A program made the translations under genes and the position numbers. From contig NZ_AUBG01000002.1 in NCBI RefSeq assembly GCF_000429125.1, positions 248,001 to 312,000 of the forward strand: a stretch of 64,000 bases of DNA, in the 5' to 3' direction. This DNA is from Aequorivita capsosiphonis DSM 23843. GTDB lineage: Bacteria > Bacteroidota > Bacteroidia > Flavobacteriales > Flavobacteriaceae. This document shows positions 9,276-17,766 of this stretch, piece by piece; position 1 is the first letter of the stretch; every line of letters begins with the position of its first letter. The notes under the pieces were generated by a model. That model was not told the DNA's origin, made no database searches, and worked only from the letters and a program-made list of their open reading frames with translations.

Positions 9276-10074
9276 CATACAAAACACATTAAATAATAGA
9301 CTGTCCGTTCAAGTATCTTTGAACGGGCTTTCTTTTTTGGTATCCAATGCTGAAAGCACTGAGGTGTTTCTTTTCCTTGAAAATATACTGGATTACAGTA
9401 CAACACCTGAGGAATTGTTAATGGAGATTGAGTCTATTATTTACAATAATGAAGATCTCAATACTAACTTTCAAGAAGTTTCCGTTGTTTACTCCACTCC
9501 CCTTTACAGCTTGGTTCCCGGTTCACTTTTTGATGAAACCAAAGCCAGTGAATATTTAAAGTTTAATTCAAAAATACTTGCGAATGACTATATGGCGCAT
9601 GATGTTCTGGAAATTCAGGACATTGTTGTAGTATATGTTCCGTTTATGAACATCAATAATTTTTTCTTTGAAAAATACGGTTCATTTAATTACTACCACT
9701 CCACCACTGTATTATTGAGGTCCATTTTGGAAAATCAAAAATATTCACTCCCAAAAATGTATCTTCATTTTCAGAAAAACAGTTTTGACTGTATCGTTTT
9801 AAAGAATGGAGAACTTCAACTTTGCAATAGTTATGCTTATAAAACTCCCGAAGATTTCATCTATTACACCCTCTTTTGTATGGAACAGTTAAAATTAGAT
9901 CCCGAGAATCTTCCAGTACTACTTTGTGGCGAAATCGATAAGGAGGATGAAAACTATAAAATGGCATATACTTTTATTCGAAATATCGACTTTTTAGAAA
10001 GTAATGCTATTATTACAAAATTTGCTTCCGACGATAAATCTCATCAACACTTCATTCTAAAAAACTTAGTTTAA
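9253..10074 (+). CDS. DUF3822 family protein
   Basis: This 273-residue protein contains the family's start pattern NNRLSVQVSLNGLSFLV and the late block LPVLLCGEIDKEDENYK. DUF3822 proteins are confined to Bacteroidetes, have a predicted actin/hexokinase-like fold, and are commonly encoded directly before rsmD, as here. There is no signal peptide and no known activity. The ATG chosen lies inside the end of the preceding gene. The stop codon abuts the rsmD ATG directly, which points to translational coupling with rsmD. Confidence 0.82.
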   Translation: MTLQKTNNIQNTLNNRLSVQVSLNGLSFLVSNAESTEVFLFLENILDYSTTPEELLMEIESIIYNNEDLNTNFQEVSVVYSTPLYSLVPGSLFDETKASEYLKFNSKILANDYMAHDVLEIQDIVVVYVPFMNINNFFFEKYGSFNYYHSTTVLLRSILENQKYSLPKMYLHFQKNSFDCIVLKNGELQLCNSYAYKTPEDFIYYTLFCMEQLKLDPENLPVLLCGEIDKEDENYKMAYTFIRNIDFLESNAIITKFASDDKSHQHFILKNLV

Positions 10075-10608
10075 ATGCGAATAATTTCAGGCTCACATAA
10101 AGGAAGAAGACTCACTGCACCCAAAAATCTACCCGTAAGACCAACGACAGATTTTGCTAAGGAAGCACTTTTCAATATTCTTAGAGTGCGTTATTATTTT
10201 GATGAACTCTCAGTACTCGATCTTTTTTCTGGCACTGGCAATATTAGTTTTGAGTTCGCCTCTCGTGGCGTACCCAATATAATTTCAGTAGATGCCCACA
10301 ATGGTTGTATCCAGTATATTGATAAAGTTTCGGAAGAGTTCTCTTTTCCCATTCAACCCATAAAATCTGATGTTTCAAAATATTTGGAAAATGCCTCCGG
10401 AAAATTTGATGTCATCTTTGCTGATCCTCCTTATGATTTTGATATATCGCAATTATCAAGTATATTGTCTAAGGTTTTTGAAAAAAATCTATTAAACGAA
10501 GAGGGATTACTGGTAATAGAGCATTCAAAAATAATTGATCTTTCAGAATTGGAGCATTTTGCCGAAGTCCGCAAATACGGTGGGAACGCTTTCAGTTTTT
10601 TTCAATAA
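10075..10608 (+). CDS. rsmD: 16S rRNA (guanine(966)-N2)-methyltransferase RsmD
   Basis: This 177-residue protein matches RsmD, which methylates G966 of 16S rRNA during small-subunit assembly using S-adenosylmethionine. Visible features are the N-terminal MRIISGSHKGRRL with RPTTDFAKEALFNIL, the SAM-binding DLFSGTGNISFEFASRG, and the catalytic DPPY in FADPPYDF. The length is normal. The ATG directly follows the DUF3822 stop. The identification is secure. Confidence 0.94.
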   Translation: MRIISGSHKGRRLTAPKNLPVRPTTDFAKEALFNILRVRYYFDELSVLDLFSGTGNISFEFASRGVPNIISVDAHNGCIQYIDKVSEEFSFPIQPIKSDVSKYLENASGKFDVIFADPPYDFDISQLSSILSKVFEKNLLNEEGLLVIEHSKIIDLSELEHFAEVRKYGGNAFSFFQ

Positions 10609-10614
10609 GAATAT

Positions 10615-11004
10615 ATGGATGGAAAAATTGTAGAGGTAAGTTTTGGAACTGCAAGAATTTATGATCAAATCATAGAGATAACAATAAATGAAGGTGTACA
10701 CTTTCAAGCAGAAGATCTCCAAAAATTATTTGAACTTTTTGATACTTATTTTCCTAATAAAAAGTTTGCTTATCTCTCCAATCGTAAAAACGACTATTCT
10801 CTTGAACTAACTCCTAGTCTTTATAAATCCTCTTATCTAAATCTAACAGCCAACGCCGTTTTATGTTATAGTGATTTATCATTTCAAAACGCAAATTTTG
10901 AAAAGGAGTTTTATAAAAGCAAACCTTTTAAAATCTTTAGGGAACATCAAGAAGCCATGGATTGGCTGAAAATGCAATTGGAATGTAAAAGCGAAGACCT
11001 GTAA
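10615..11004 (+). CDS. SpoIIAA/STAS-like small protein
   Basis: This 129-residue soluble protein has no signal peptide. Its alternating strand-helix pattern (IVEVSFGTARIYDQIIEITI, then AEDLQKLFELFDTYF, then KKFAYLSNRKNDYS) resembles the STAS-like proteins found across Flavobacteria that are often labelled SpoIIAA-like. It lies 6 bp after rsmD and probably closes the 8613-11004 transcript. A true anti-sigma antagonist role is not shown by the sequence, as there is no obvious conserved phospho-serine. Confidence 0.55.
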   Translation: MDGKIVEVSFGTARIYDQIIEITINEGVHFQAEDLQKLFELFDTYFPNKKFAYLSNRKNDYSLELTPSLYKSSYLNLTANAVLCYSDLSFQNANFEKEFYKSKPFKIFREHQEAMDWLKMQLECKSEDL

Positions 11005-11172
11005 AGCTAGATAGGGCGGAAACTATAGGTCCTATTTCAGAATACTCTCTTTAAATTTATTTGCACTAAAAAATAGGGAAAAATACCTGCCTTGCTCCAC
11101 CGCTATAGCTTTGGCGTACGCAATGACAGATATAAAAAAAGCAGGCCTATAAGCCGGGTTCTGTTACCGACC

Positions 11173-11186
11173 CCGATAGCTATCGG
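11173..11186. repeat. Palindrome copy 1 within rnpB (CCGATAGCTATCGG)
   Basis: This is the core 14 bp of the 16-bp palindrome seen five times in the window. It lies in the variable hairpin just before the conserved ACAGAACCC segment of the RNA. Confidence 0.85.
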
Positions 11187-11274
11187 AACGGCACCTTATC
11201 ATTTATCTAGACGTTCCGTTACCGAAACGCTCAATCTGCCTACCCTCCTGCATCGGGCGGGAACCCTCTCCCGT

Positions 11275-11290
11275 CCCGATAGCTATCGGG
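11275..11290. repeat. Palindrome copy 2 within rnpB (CCCGATAGCTATCGGG)
   Basis: This is a perfect 16-bp palindrome. By comparison with the E. coli RNA it caps the hairpin that follows GGTAAACTC (the P16/P17 region; tentative). The flanking AATCGGGA and TCCCG extend the pairing. Confidence 0.85.
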
Positions 11291-11475
11291 AATCGGGACA
11301 CAGGTTTACGTGACATTTCACCGCATAGAGTTTACCTGGTTTCACTACAGCATTACCTGTACATACTTTCTGCTGCACTTGTCCTGAAACCCTCGCAAAG
11401 ACGAGGATCTCGACGGCCGTTAGCCGCTATGCTTCCCTATGGTGCCCGGACTTTCCTCCCTCCCGATTCCCGATT

Positions 11476-11491
11476 CCCGATAGCTATCGGG
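11476..11491. repeat. Palindrome copy 3 within rnpB (CCCGATAGCTATCGGG)
   Basis: This is a perfect copy near the RNA 5' end, in the place of the P3 hairpin. It is preceded on the plus strand by two further TCCCGAT half-units. Confidence 0.85.
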
Positions 11492-11524
11492 ACGGAACGG
11501 GACGACGATAAGGCGGCCTGCTGC

Positions 11525-11533
11525 GCAAAAGTA
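11525..11533 (-). promoter_or_regulatory. -7 promoter element of rnpB
   Basis: On the minus strand this reads TACTTTTGC, a perfect TAnnTTTGC element, placed about 4 bp before the P1-defined 5' end of the RNA. The -33 region is T-rich (TTTTA) rather than a clear TTTG. Confidence 0.65.
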
Positions 11534-11597
11534 CTCCAATGTTAATAAATATGGTAAAATACAATCACCTATTTTTTAAAAACCCGTTGTACATATC

Positions 11598-11606
11598 TAT
11601 ATTTGC
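11598..11606 (+). promoter_or_regulatory. -7 promoter element of dnaX
   Basis: TATATTTGC matches TAnnTTTGC, with a T-rich tract (11572-11577) about 20 bp upstream. It predicts a ~50-nt leader before the dnaX ATG. Confidence 0.55.
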
Positions 11607-11665
11607 TCCCAAGTCATTATAATATAATCTGGTCCTTGATAATTGACCATTGACTACTAAAAAAA

Positions 11666-13486
11666 ATGGAACACTTCATTGTATCTGCCAGAAAATATCG
11701 CCCCGCCGTTTTTAAAGACGTAGTTGGGCAACAGGCCATTACCAATACTTTGGATAACGCCATTGCAAATAATCACCTAGCCCAAGCTTTACTTTTTACG
11801 GGACCGCGTGGAGTTGGTAAAACTACTTGTGCACGTATTCTCGCCAAGAAAATAAACCAAGACGGCACTGAAAAAGAGGATGAAGACTTCGCGTTTAATA
11901 TTTTTGAATTGGATGCTGCATCCAATAACTCGGTAGATGATATCAGAAACTTGATTGACCAAGTTCGAATTCCTCCACAAGTAGGCAAGTACAAGGTTTA
12001 TATTATTGATGAAGTTCATATGTTGTCCTCAGCAGCTTTTAACGCTTTTTTGAAGACTTTGGAAGAACCGCCAAAACACGCTATTTTCATATTAGCTACT
12101 ACGGAAAAACACAAGATAATTCCAACCATACTTTCACGATGTCAGATTTTTGATTTTAGAAGAATTGGAGTTCGAGATATTAAAGATCATTTAGCCGAAG
12201 TTGCGAAAGCAGAAGGAATAGAAGCAGAAGATGACGCACTACATATTATCGCTCAAAAAGCGGATGGAGCCTTACGCGATGCACTTTCTATTTTTGATAG
12301 AGTAGTAAGTTTTGCCGGAAAAAACCTTACGCGAGAGGCAGTAACCGAAAATTTAAACGTATTAGATTACACGTGGTATTTCCAGATTACCGATTTACTT
12401 CTTGAAAACAATATTCCGCAAGTTTTGCTCACCTTTAATGATATTCTATCCAAAGGTTTTGACGGGCATCATTTTGTAATGGGCCTCGCCTCCCACTTCC
12501 GGGATTTGATGGTTTGCAGAAATCAAGAGACCATTGGCTTGTTGGAAGTAGGCGAACAAGTAAAAACAATGTATTTTGAACAGTCGCAAAAAACAAGCCC
12601 ACAATTTCTCATTGAAGGCATTAACATTGCAAATAACTGCGACTTAAAATATAAAAACAGTCAAAATCAACGCCTCCTTGTTGAACTTTGCCTAATGCAA
12701 CTTGCATCCTTGACTTTTCAGGGCGAAAAAAAAAACTCCAATAACAACGAACGTTTCGTAATACCTCCCTCCTATTTTAAGAGTGAAGAATATACTTCAG
12801 AGAAAATCACTTCTGCGGGAAGTATTGTGCCGAAACCGTTGAAAAAGGGAGAAAACGAAATTGAAGATGAAATTCAAGTTGAAGATGAAGTTGAAGATGA
12901 AGTTGAAAAAAGAAAACTTGAAGAGCCTTCTGAAGATATATCGAAAGAAGAATCCGTAGAGAAAACCAGCGATAAGCAACCAGAAAAAGTAATTGAACGT
13001 CCGCAGATCTTGGCGGAACGCAATGCCAAAAGGGTTTCTGCTCTTTCTTTAAAAAGTATTAAGAAAAAACACGAATTACAACAGGAAATGGTCGCAAACC
13101 AACCTGATGCCAAAAATCTACCTGTAGAAGATTTTTCTGAAGAAGAAATGCACGCAGCTTGGAAGGAATATACCAAAAATGTAGAAGTTGATGGAAAGTA
13201 TAACCTACTTTCACATTTAACCATGGGGGTTCCAAAACTTGAAGGTTCTATTATTCACCTTGAATTTCCTAATCAGACGATAAAAACAGAAGTGGAACGT
13301 GCTAAATACGAACTCCTTACCTTTCTTCGCGATAAACTGCAAAATTATGATGTAGATTTAGATATTACCGTTAACGAAACTATCGAAAAACGTTACGCTT
13401 ATACAACTCGTGAAAAATTCGAAAAAATGAAGGAAATGAATCCGCTAATTGAAAAACTTAGACAGGAATTTGATCTCGACATATAG
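11666..13486 (+). CDS. dnaX: DNA polymerase III gamma/tau subunit
   Basis: This 606-residue clamp-loader ATPase is the subunit that opens the sliding clamp and joins core polymerase to helicase. Visible features are the N-terminal SARKYRPAVFKDVVGQ, Walker A GPRGVGKT (46-53), Walker B DEVH (115-118), sensor I ATTEKHKIIPTILSRC, and an extended C-terminal tau-like region. The four zinc-binding cysteines usual after Walker A are absent (KKINQDGTEKEDEDFAF instead), which is common in Bacteroidetes. Residues ~395-440 are a highly acidic low-complexity linker. No A-run suggestive of a gamma frameshift was recognised. The identification is secure. Confidence 0.95.
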   Translation: MEHFIVSARKYRPAVFKDVVGQQAITNTLDNAIANNHLAQALLFTGPRGVGKTTCARILAKKINQDGTEKEDEDFAFNIFELDAASNNSVDDIRNLIDQVRIPPQVGKYKVYIIDEVHMLSSAAFNAFLKTLEEPPKHAIFILATTEKHKIIPTILSRCQIFDFRRIGVRDIKDHLAEVAKAEGIEAEDDALHIIAQKADGALRDALSIFDRVVSFAGKNLTREAVTENLNVLDYTWYFQITDLLLENNIPQVLLTFNDILSKGFDGHHFVMGLASHFRDLMVCRNQETIGLLEVGEQVKTMYFEQSQKTSPQFLIEGINIANNCDLKYKNSQNQRLLVELCLMQLASLTFQGEKKNSNNNERFVIPPSYFKSEEYTSEKITSAGSIVPKPLKKGENEIEDEIQVEDEVEDEVEKRKLEEPSEDISKEESVEKTSDKQPEKVIERPQILAERNAKRVSALSLKSIKKKHELQQEMVANQPDAKNLPVEDFSEEEMHAAWKEYTKNVEVDGKYNLLSHLTMGVPKLEGSIIHLEFPNQTIKTEVERAKYELLTFLRDKLQNYDVDLDITVNETIEKRYAYTTREKFEKMKEMNPLIEKLRQEFDLDI

Positions 13487-13559
13487 GCTTCGCAAATTGG
13501 CTTACTTACACACTCCTGAGAACTTGAAACTTTAAACTTTGAACCAGAAACCTCAAACT

Positions 13560-14141
13560 ATGTTAGGCTTAAAACTTCCCACAGATCCGCGTTGGGTGAA
13601 TATTGTTGAAAAGAACATCGAAGATATTCTTACAGATCACGCTTGGTGTGAACAAAAGGCGGCCTCAACCGCAGTCTCGTTGATTGTGGGTTTTCCTGAA
13701 TACACAGATCTTATTCAAGAAATGATTTCTTTGATAAAGGAAGAAATCAGTCATTTTAAAATGGTACACGACAGAATTTTAGAGCGCGGTTGGGTTTTGG
13801 GTCGGGACCGGAAAGATGAGTACGTTTTACAGATTGTACAATTCTTCCCAAAAGGCGGAAGTAGAACCACACAGCTAGTGCATAGATTATTATATGCAGC
13901 CTTGATTGAAGCCAGAAGCTGCGAGCGATTCCGTTTGCTGAGTGAAGAACTTGAAGACAAAGAATTAGCAGAGTTTTATAGAAAATTAATGGTAAGTGAA
14001 GCAAATCATTATACTATGTTTCTTAGCTTTGCGCGGCAATATGGCGACAGAAAAGAAGTAGATCAAAAATGGAATGACCTTCTTTCTTTTGAAGCCGATG
14101 TAATGAAAGACCTCAGTAAACACCAATCCATTCACGGATAA
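13560..14141 (+). CDS. miaE: tRNA-(ms2io6A) hydroxylase MiaE
   Basis: This 193-residue all-helical diiron protein of the MiaE family hydroxylates the isopentenyl group of ms2i6A37 in tRNA. Ligand-type motifs are visible: the WCEQKAA helix, EEISHFKMVH (ExxH) and EARSCERF with EANHYTMF (ExxH). The ATG at 13560 (MLGLKLPTDPRW) is preferred over an in-frame TTG at 13539, because family members start there and the extra residues are not conserved. It follows dnaX by 73 bp and precedes the ClC gene by 21 bp. No miaB or miaA lies in the window. Confidence 0.9.
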   Translation: MLGLKLPTDPRWVNIVEKNIEDILTDHAWCEQKAASTAVSLIVGFPEYTDLIQEMISLIKEEISHFKMVHDRILERGWVLGRDRKDEYVLQIVQFFPKGGSRTTQLVHRLLYAALIEARSCERFRLLSEELEDKELAEFYRKLMVSEANHYTMFLSFARQYGDRKEVDQKWNDLLSFEADVMKDLSKHQSIHG

Positions 14142-14162
14142 TACATTTATAATTTTCACCCA

Positions 14163-15473
14163 ATGAAACTCAAAAGAAGAAGGAAGCTAGTTAAATATCT
14201 TGATGTTCTGGACTATCCCATTCGGTTTAATCCATTTGTCTTTAGTAGGATGTTTCTTCTTTGGGCCTTACTTGGTTTGATTGGCGGCATAATATCAGGT
14301 ACTTATTGGGTCGTGCTGATGTTTCTAACAGATGTTATAGGTGTCTATCAAGGTTGGCTAGTTATTCCAGTTATGGCTATTGCTGGTCTTTTGGCTGGTC
14401 TGATTATTTATTTTATCGGTGATCCAGGCGAAATGCAACTGATTGTAAACAACATTCGATTTAACAAAGGAAAATTAGACCCTAAGAACAATCCTTCCAT
14501 GATACTTTCCTCCCTTATTTGTGTGGCATCAGGAGGAAGCCTGGGGCCAGAATCTCCTTTAGTACAAGTTACGGGCTCCACAGGAAGTTGGATGGGGAAA
14601 CTTTTCAGATTAAAAGGAGAAGAATTACGTTCCTTGAGCATTGCCGGCATGGCCTCCGGTTTTACCGCTCTATTTGGTGCTCCGCTGGGCGGGAGCCTTT
14701 TCTCTTTGGAAATACTTCACCATAAACACGCAGTAGAATATTATCAAGCTATTATTCCTGCACTTGTTGCTAGCGGATTTAGTTATATTGTTTTCGCGAT
14801 CATCGTACAGTTGGGATTAGCACCATTGTGGGACTTGCCGGCTTATGAAATGGCAAACTTCTTCGATTTTGGATGGGCTGTTCTATTCGCAGTTTTTGCG
14901 ACTATAGTTGGTTGGGGGTTTATTTTTTGTACTAAATTCTTTAAAAAACTCTTCGAAAAACTAAAAACCCCCATTTATATCAAGACCATGATTGGCGGTA
15001 TTTTATTGGGAGTTATTGCTTATTATATTCCTTTGACCCGGTATTTCAGCCATTTTGAGATTAATGAACTACTTCAAGAAAATGGCACCGTCCAATTCCT
15101 TGTTGGCGTATTGATTTTTAAAATTATAGCCATTGCAATTACCGTAACCTCAGGGTGGCGCGGAGGATTTATTATTCCCTTATTTTTCTGCGGTACAGCG
15201 CTTGGTCTACTTATTCACACTGTTTTTCCGTCCATTAGTCTTTCGTTGACTATTGTGAGCTGTATGGCGGCTATAAACGCTTGCGTAACGCGCACACCTA
15301 TGAGTACAACTATTCTTTTAGCAACGCTTACGGGTTTCACTTACTTTATTCCTATACTTTTTGCAAGTTTAACGGGCTACTTCCTCGCACCGCGTATCCC
15401 TTTTATTGGAGCGCAAATGGAAAAAGAAGAATTAATTCAAGTGAAAAATAAATCTACGAAAGGAATTAAATAA
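14163..15473 (+). CDS. ClC family chloride channel
   Basis: This 436-residue integral membrane protein has about ten or more hydrophobic segments. It contains the ClC anion-pore signature GGSLGPESP (124-132) and the later GAPLGGSLFSLE and GWRGGFIIPLFFCG motifs. In the canonical GREGP motif the third residue is the gating and proton-coupling glutamate. Here the sequence is GSLGP, with leucine at that place, so strict Cl-/H+ exchange is unlikely and a channel-like mode is more probable (inference from E. coli ClC work). There are no CBS domains. It may share a transcript with miaE. Confidence 0.9.
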   Translation: MKLKRRRKLVKYLDVLDYPIRFNPFVFSRMFLLWALLGLIGGIISGTYWVVLMFLTDVIGVYQGWLVIPVMAIAGLLAGLIIYFIGDPGEMQLIVNNIRFNKGKLDPKNNPSMILSSLICVASGGSLGPESPLVQVTGSTGSWMGKLFRLKGEELRSLSIAGMASGFTALFGAPLGGSLFSLEILHHKHAVEYYQAIIPALVASGFSYIVFAIIVQLGLAPLWDLPAYEMANFFDFGWAVLFAVFATIVGWGFIFCTKFFKKLFEKLKTPIYIKTMIGGILLGVIAYYIPLTRYFSHFEINELLQENGTVQFLVGVLIFKIIAIAITVTSGWRGGFIIPLFFCGTALGLLIHTVFPSISLSLTIVSCMAAINACVTRTPMSTTILLATLTGFTYFIPILFASLTGYFLAPRIPFIGAQMEKEELIQVKNKSTKGIK

Positions 15474-15523
15474 ATTTGCAGGTAGTTAACTGTTTATTCA
15501 CTATTCATTAATCGCTAGAAATT

Positions 15524-15892
15524 ATGAAGGGAATTCTCACTATTTGCCTGCTCGTCATTTCCAACTCTTTTATGACCCTCGCCTGGTATGGCCACCTAAA
15601 ATTTGCTGAATGGAAATGGACCAGCAAACTTGGCTTGATTTCAATTATATTAATTAGCTGGGGCATTGCACTCTTTGAGTATATCTTCCAAGTTCCTGCC
15701 AACCGCATGGGCTATAATGGTAATGGCGGTCCGTTTTCGCTCTTGCAGTTAAAAGTGATACAGGAAGTAATCACACTTGTGGTCTTCGTAGGGTTTACGC
15801 TTCTAGTTTTTAAGACCGAAACATTTCGAATAAACCATATTATTTCTTTTGTTCTTTTAATAGGGGCAGTTTATTTTCTGTTTAAGAAATAA
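15524..15892 (+). CDS. DUF486 / DMT family membrane protein
   Basis: This 122-residue protein has four predicted membrane helices. It matches the DUF486 group of small drug/metabolite-transporter-like proteins: GHLKF near residue 25, the loop FQVPANRMGY, and FSLLQLKVIQEVITL. The substrate is unknown. It lies 50 bp after the ClC gene on the same strand. Confidence 0.85.
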   Translation: MKGILTICLLVISNSFMTLAWYGHLKFAEWKWTSKLGLISIILISWGIALFEYIFQVPANRMGYNGNGGPFSLLQLKVIQEVITLVVFVGFTLLVFKTETFRINHIISFVLLIGAVYFLFKK

Positions 15893-15991
15893 AATACTAA
15901 ACGTAAACAAGTACGTTATTAACTAATTAGTTTTAAAGGAGATGAAAATTATATTTTTGTTATATTTAAAGAAACCAATATAATATAGACC

Positions 15992-16384
15992 ATGTTTACA
16001 ATAGAAGCGATTGAATTGGCACTTAGCAAAACTAAATCAGGAGCAGAATTTCCAAAATACATCAAGGAAATTAAAGGAATGGGTGTAACAGCTTTTGAAA
16101 CTTGGGTTGAAGACGGTCACACAAATTATTTCGGCAAAAACGAATATCAAACAGAATCTACACCGAAATATGATACTTTAACAATAGCCACCAAGAGTGA
16201 CAAAGTTAAATTCAGTCAATATTTGAAAATCCATCAAAAAGGGGAAACGGACTATTTTACATTTTGTAAACATTGTGCTGAAACAGGAATTGAAAAATGG
16301 ATTGTTGATCTTGATAAAATGACTTGTACATATTATGACAAGTCTGAAAATGAAATATTAATTGAAAAAGTGCCAACTGTATAA
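15992..16384 (+). CDS. DUF1398 family protein
   Basis: This 130-residue soluble protein matches DUF1398 (YbcV-like). It starts MFTIEAIELALSKTKSGAEF and contains GVTAFETWVEDGHTNYFG and the C-terminal HCAETGIEKWIVDLDKMTCTYYD. The function is unknown; family members occur as small stand-alone genes in many bacteria. There are no linked neighbours. Confidence 0.82.
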   Translation: MFTIEAIELALSKTKSGAEFPKYIKEIKGMGVTAFETWVEDGHTNYFGKNEYQTESTPKYDTLTIATKSDKVKFSQYLKIHQKGETDYFTFCKHCAETGIEKWIVDLDKMTCTYYDKSENEILIEKVPTV

Positions 16385-16795
16385 AAACAACTAACCGCCA
16401 GCCTAGTAAGAAAAGTGGAGTTTCAACCTTAAGTCAATCATAGAACCATATCTCAAAATAGAATTAGAACAGGCTGTGAATCTCTCGATTCATACGGCTC
16501 TTGGTTTACAGGTGAATTAGTTCTACTCGATTAAACCAGTTTTTAGCCCACCATCCAATACTAGAACAGTTCAAATTATTAGTATTCAAGACGATTGATC
16601 AAGAATTACAATCGATTTATTTTCCGAAGAAACAGTAAGTTAGCTCTGTATGGCATAAGGAACATTATTTTATCAAACAAATATCTAAATAAAATACTCC
16701 TTTTATAATATAAGCATTCCCTATTAACAATGGTATAACCTTATCTTTGCCGTATTTCTAGGTATATTCCACATTACAATTTTCTATGATATTAA
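16385..16795. other. Intergenic region with a possible group II intron remnant
   Basis: No ORF of note is present here. On the minus strand the segment 16500-16477 reads GAGCCGTATGAATCGAGAGA followed by TTCA. It folds as a hairpin (TGAATC-GAGA-GATTCA) after GAGCCGTA, the pattern found in group II introns just before the maturase ORF. The partner arm is not kept, so this would be a decayed fragment. The rest shows no recognisable structure apart from the promoter element at 16742. Confidence 0.35.
16742..16750 (+). promoter_or_regulatory. -7 promoter element of the CDP-alcohol phosphotransferase gene
   Basis: TATCTTTGC fits TAnnTTTGC and lies ~46 bp before the ATG. No convincing TTTG is seen at the -33 distance. 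Confidence 0.45.
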
Positions 16796-17560
16796 ATGTC
16801 CAAATTACCAAAAGCGCATAAATTTCTTGACCTTTCTGACTATGGAAGACCTATAGCAAAAGTAATTGCGAACGCACTAAAGAATACTGCTTTCACTTCT
16901 ATTCACGTTACTGTTAGTTTTATAATATCTGGCCTAATCGCTATTTACAGTATTATTCAAGGCTTTTATTGGGCCGCAGCATTCTTTTTAATTTTAAAAT
17001 CTATACTAGACGCTGCAGATGGAGAGTTAGCTCGCGTAAAACAAAAACCATCCTACACCGGTCGGTATTTAGATTCGGTTGCAGACATTCTATTAAATGC
17101 TTTAATCTTTTTAGCGATTTGGTATATTACAGACACTTCTATTTGGATATGCCTTTTCGCTTTCTTAGGCCTGCAATTACAAGGCACGCTTTTCAATTAC
17201 TACTATGTTATTCTTCGGAATAAATTTGATGGAGATACAACCAGTCGCATATTTGAAAACACAACTCCAAGCGCACTAATAGGAGAAAAGCAACAGCATG
17301 TAAACATACTTTTCGGTTTGTACAAACTATTTTATGGTTCTTTTGATAAAACAATTTATGCATTAGACAGTAAGGCCAATAAAGCCAATACAATACCAAA
17401 TTGGTTGATGACAAGTGTTTCAACCTTTGGTTTAGGTTTTCAACTGCTCCTTATTGCAGTTATGCTTGTATTAGATTTAAAAAACTTTATTCTGCCTTTC
17501 TTTTTGATTTACACCCTTATGGTTTTTGTATTTATTGGGATTCGGAAGTGGTTTTATTGA
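16796..17560 (+). CDS. CDP-alcohol phosphatidyltransferase family protein
   Basis: This 254-residue membrane protein has about six helices and the complete CDP-alcohol phosphotransferase signature DxxDGxxARx8GxxxDxxxD: Asp72, Asp75-Gly76, Ala79-Arg80, Gly89, Asp93 and Asp97. These enzymes condense a CDP-lipid with an alcohol. The acceptor (glycerol-phosphate, serine, inositol-like or other) cannot be read from the sequence. It is longer than PgsA (~180) because of an extra cytosolic loop at ~140-200. It has its own promoter. The family is firm, the substrate unknown. Confidence 0.85.
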   Translation: MSKLPKAHKFLDLSDYGRPIAKVIANALKNTAFTSIHVTVSFIISGLIAIYSIIQGFYWAAAFFLILKSILDAADGELARVKQKPSYTGRYLDSVADILLNALIFLAIWYITDTSIWICLFAFLGLQLQGTLFNYYYVILRNKFDGDTTSRIFENTTPSALIGEKQQHVNILFGLYKLFYGSFDKTIYALDSKANKANTIPNWLMTSVSTFGLGFQLLLIAVMLVLDLKNFILPFFLIYTLMVFVFIGIRKWFY

Positions 17561-17766
17561 AGAAGTCCGTTGGCTTTAGCTTTTCGTCCGTGTTATTTTA
17601 CCTTCATTCACTATTGAAGACAAGTTCATTTATAATTACATTTTTTCAGGTTGAAAGAATGGGTTTAGAGTTATATTTGAAGGAAACAGAAACTTTATAG
17701 AAATTTGTAGCTTATAAGTAATTAAAGCGTAACATATTATAATCTTCAAAACACCAACAATAAAAA

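Larger units (their letters stand above)
11141..11521 (-). ncRNA. rnpB: RNase P RNA (bacterial type A-like)
   Basis: Read on the minus strand, the region contains the universal segment GAGGAAAGTCCGGGC near its 5' end, GGTAAACTC in the middle, and ACAGAACCCGGCTTATAGGC at the 3' end. The ends pair as helix P1: GCAGGCC (11521-11515) with GGCCTGC (11147-11141). A T-run follows at 11140-11134. The size (~381 nt) is normal for the catalytic RNA that matures the 5' ends of tRNAs. Three copies of the palindrome CCCGATAGCTATCGGG or its core sit in peripheral hairpins, which is unusual (see findings). Confidence 0.95.

Noticed and set aside
11092-11313. 73-codon frame on the plus strand
   Set aside because: It lies across the 3' end of rnpB and its palindromes; the reading is of structured RNA and not of a protein.
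12874-13224. Antisense frame opposite the acidic linker of dnaX
   Set aside because: The frame is open only because the linker is low-complexity (Glu/Asp codons on the other strand give Ser/Phe). There is no promoter or domain.
13539-13560. TTG start for miaE giving seven extra residues
   Set aside because: Family members begin at MLGLKL; the ATG at 13560 is the better start.
17401-17700. 99-codon frame overlapping the end of the CDP-alcohol phosphotransferase gene
   Set aside because: It is out of frame with the real gene, has no domain or promoter, and its content is Phe/Cys-rich and non-protein-like.
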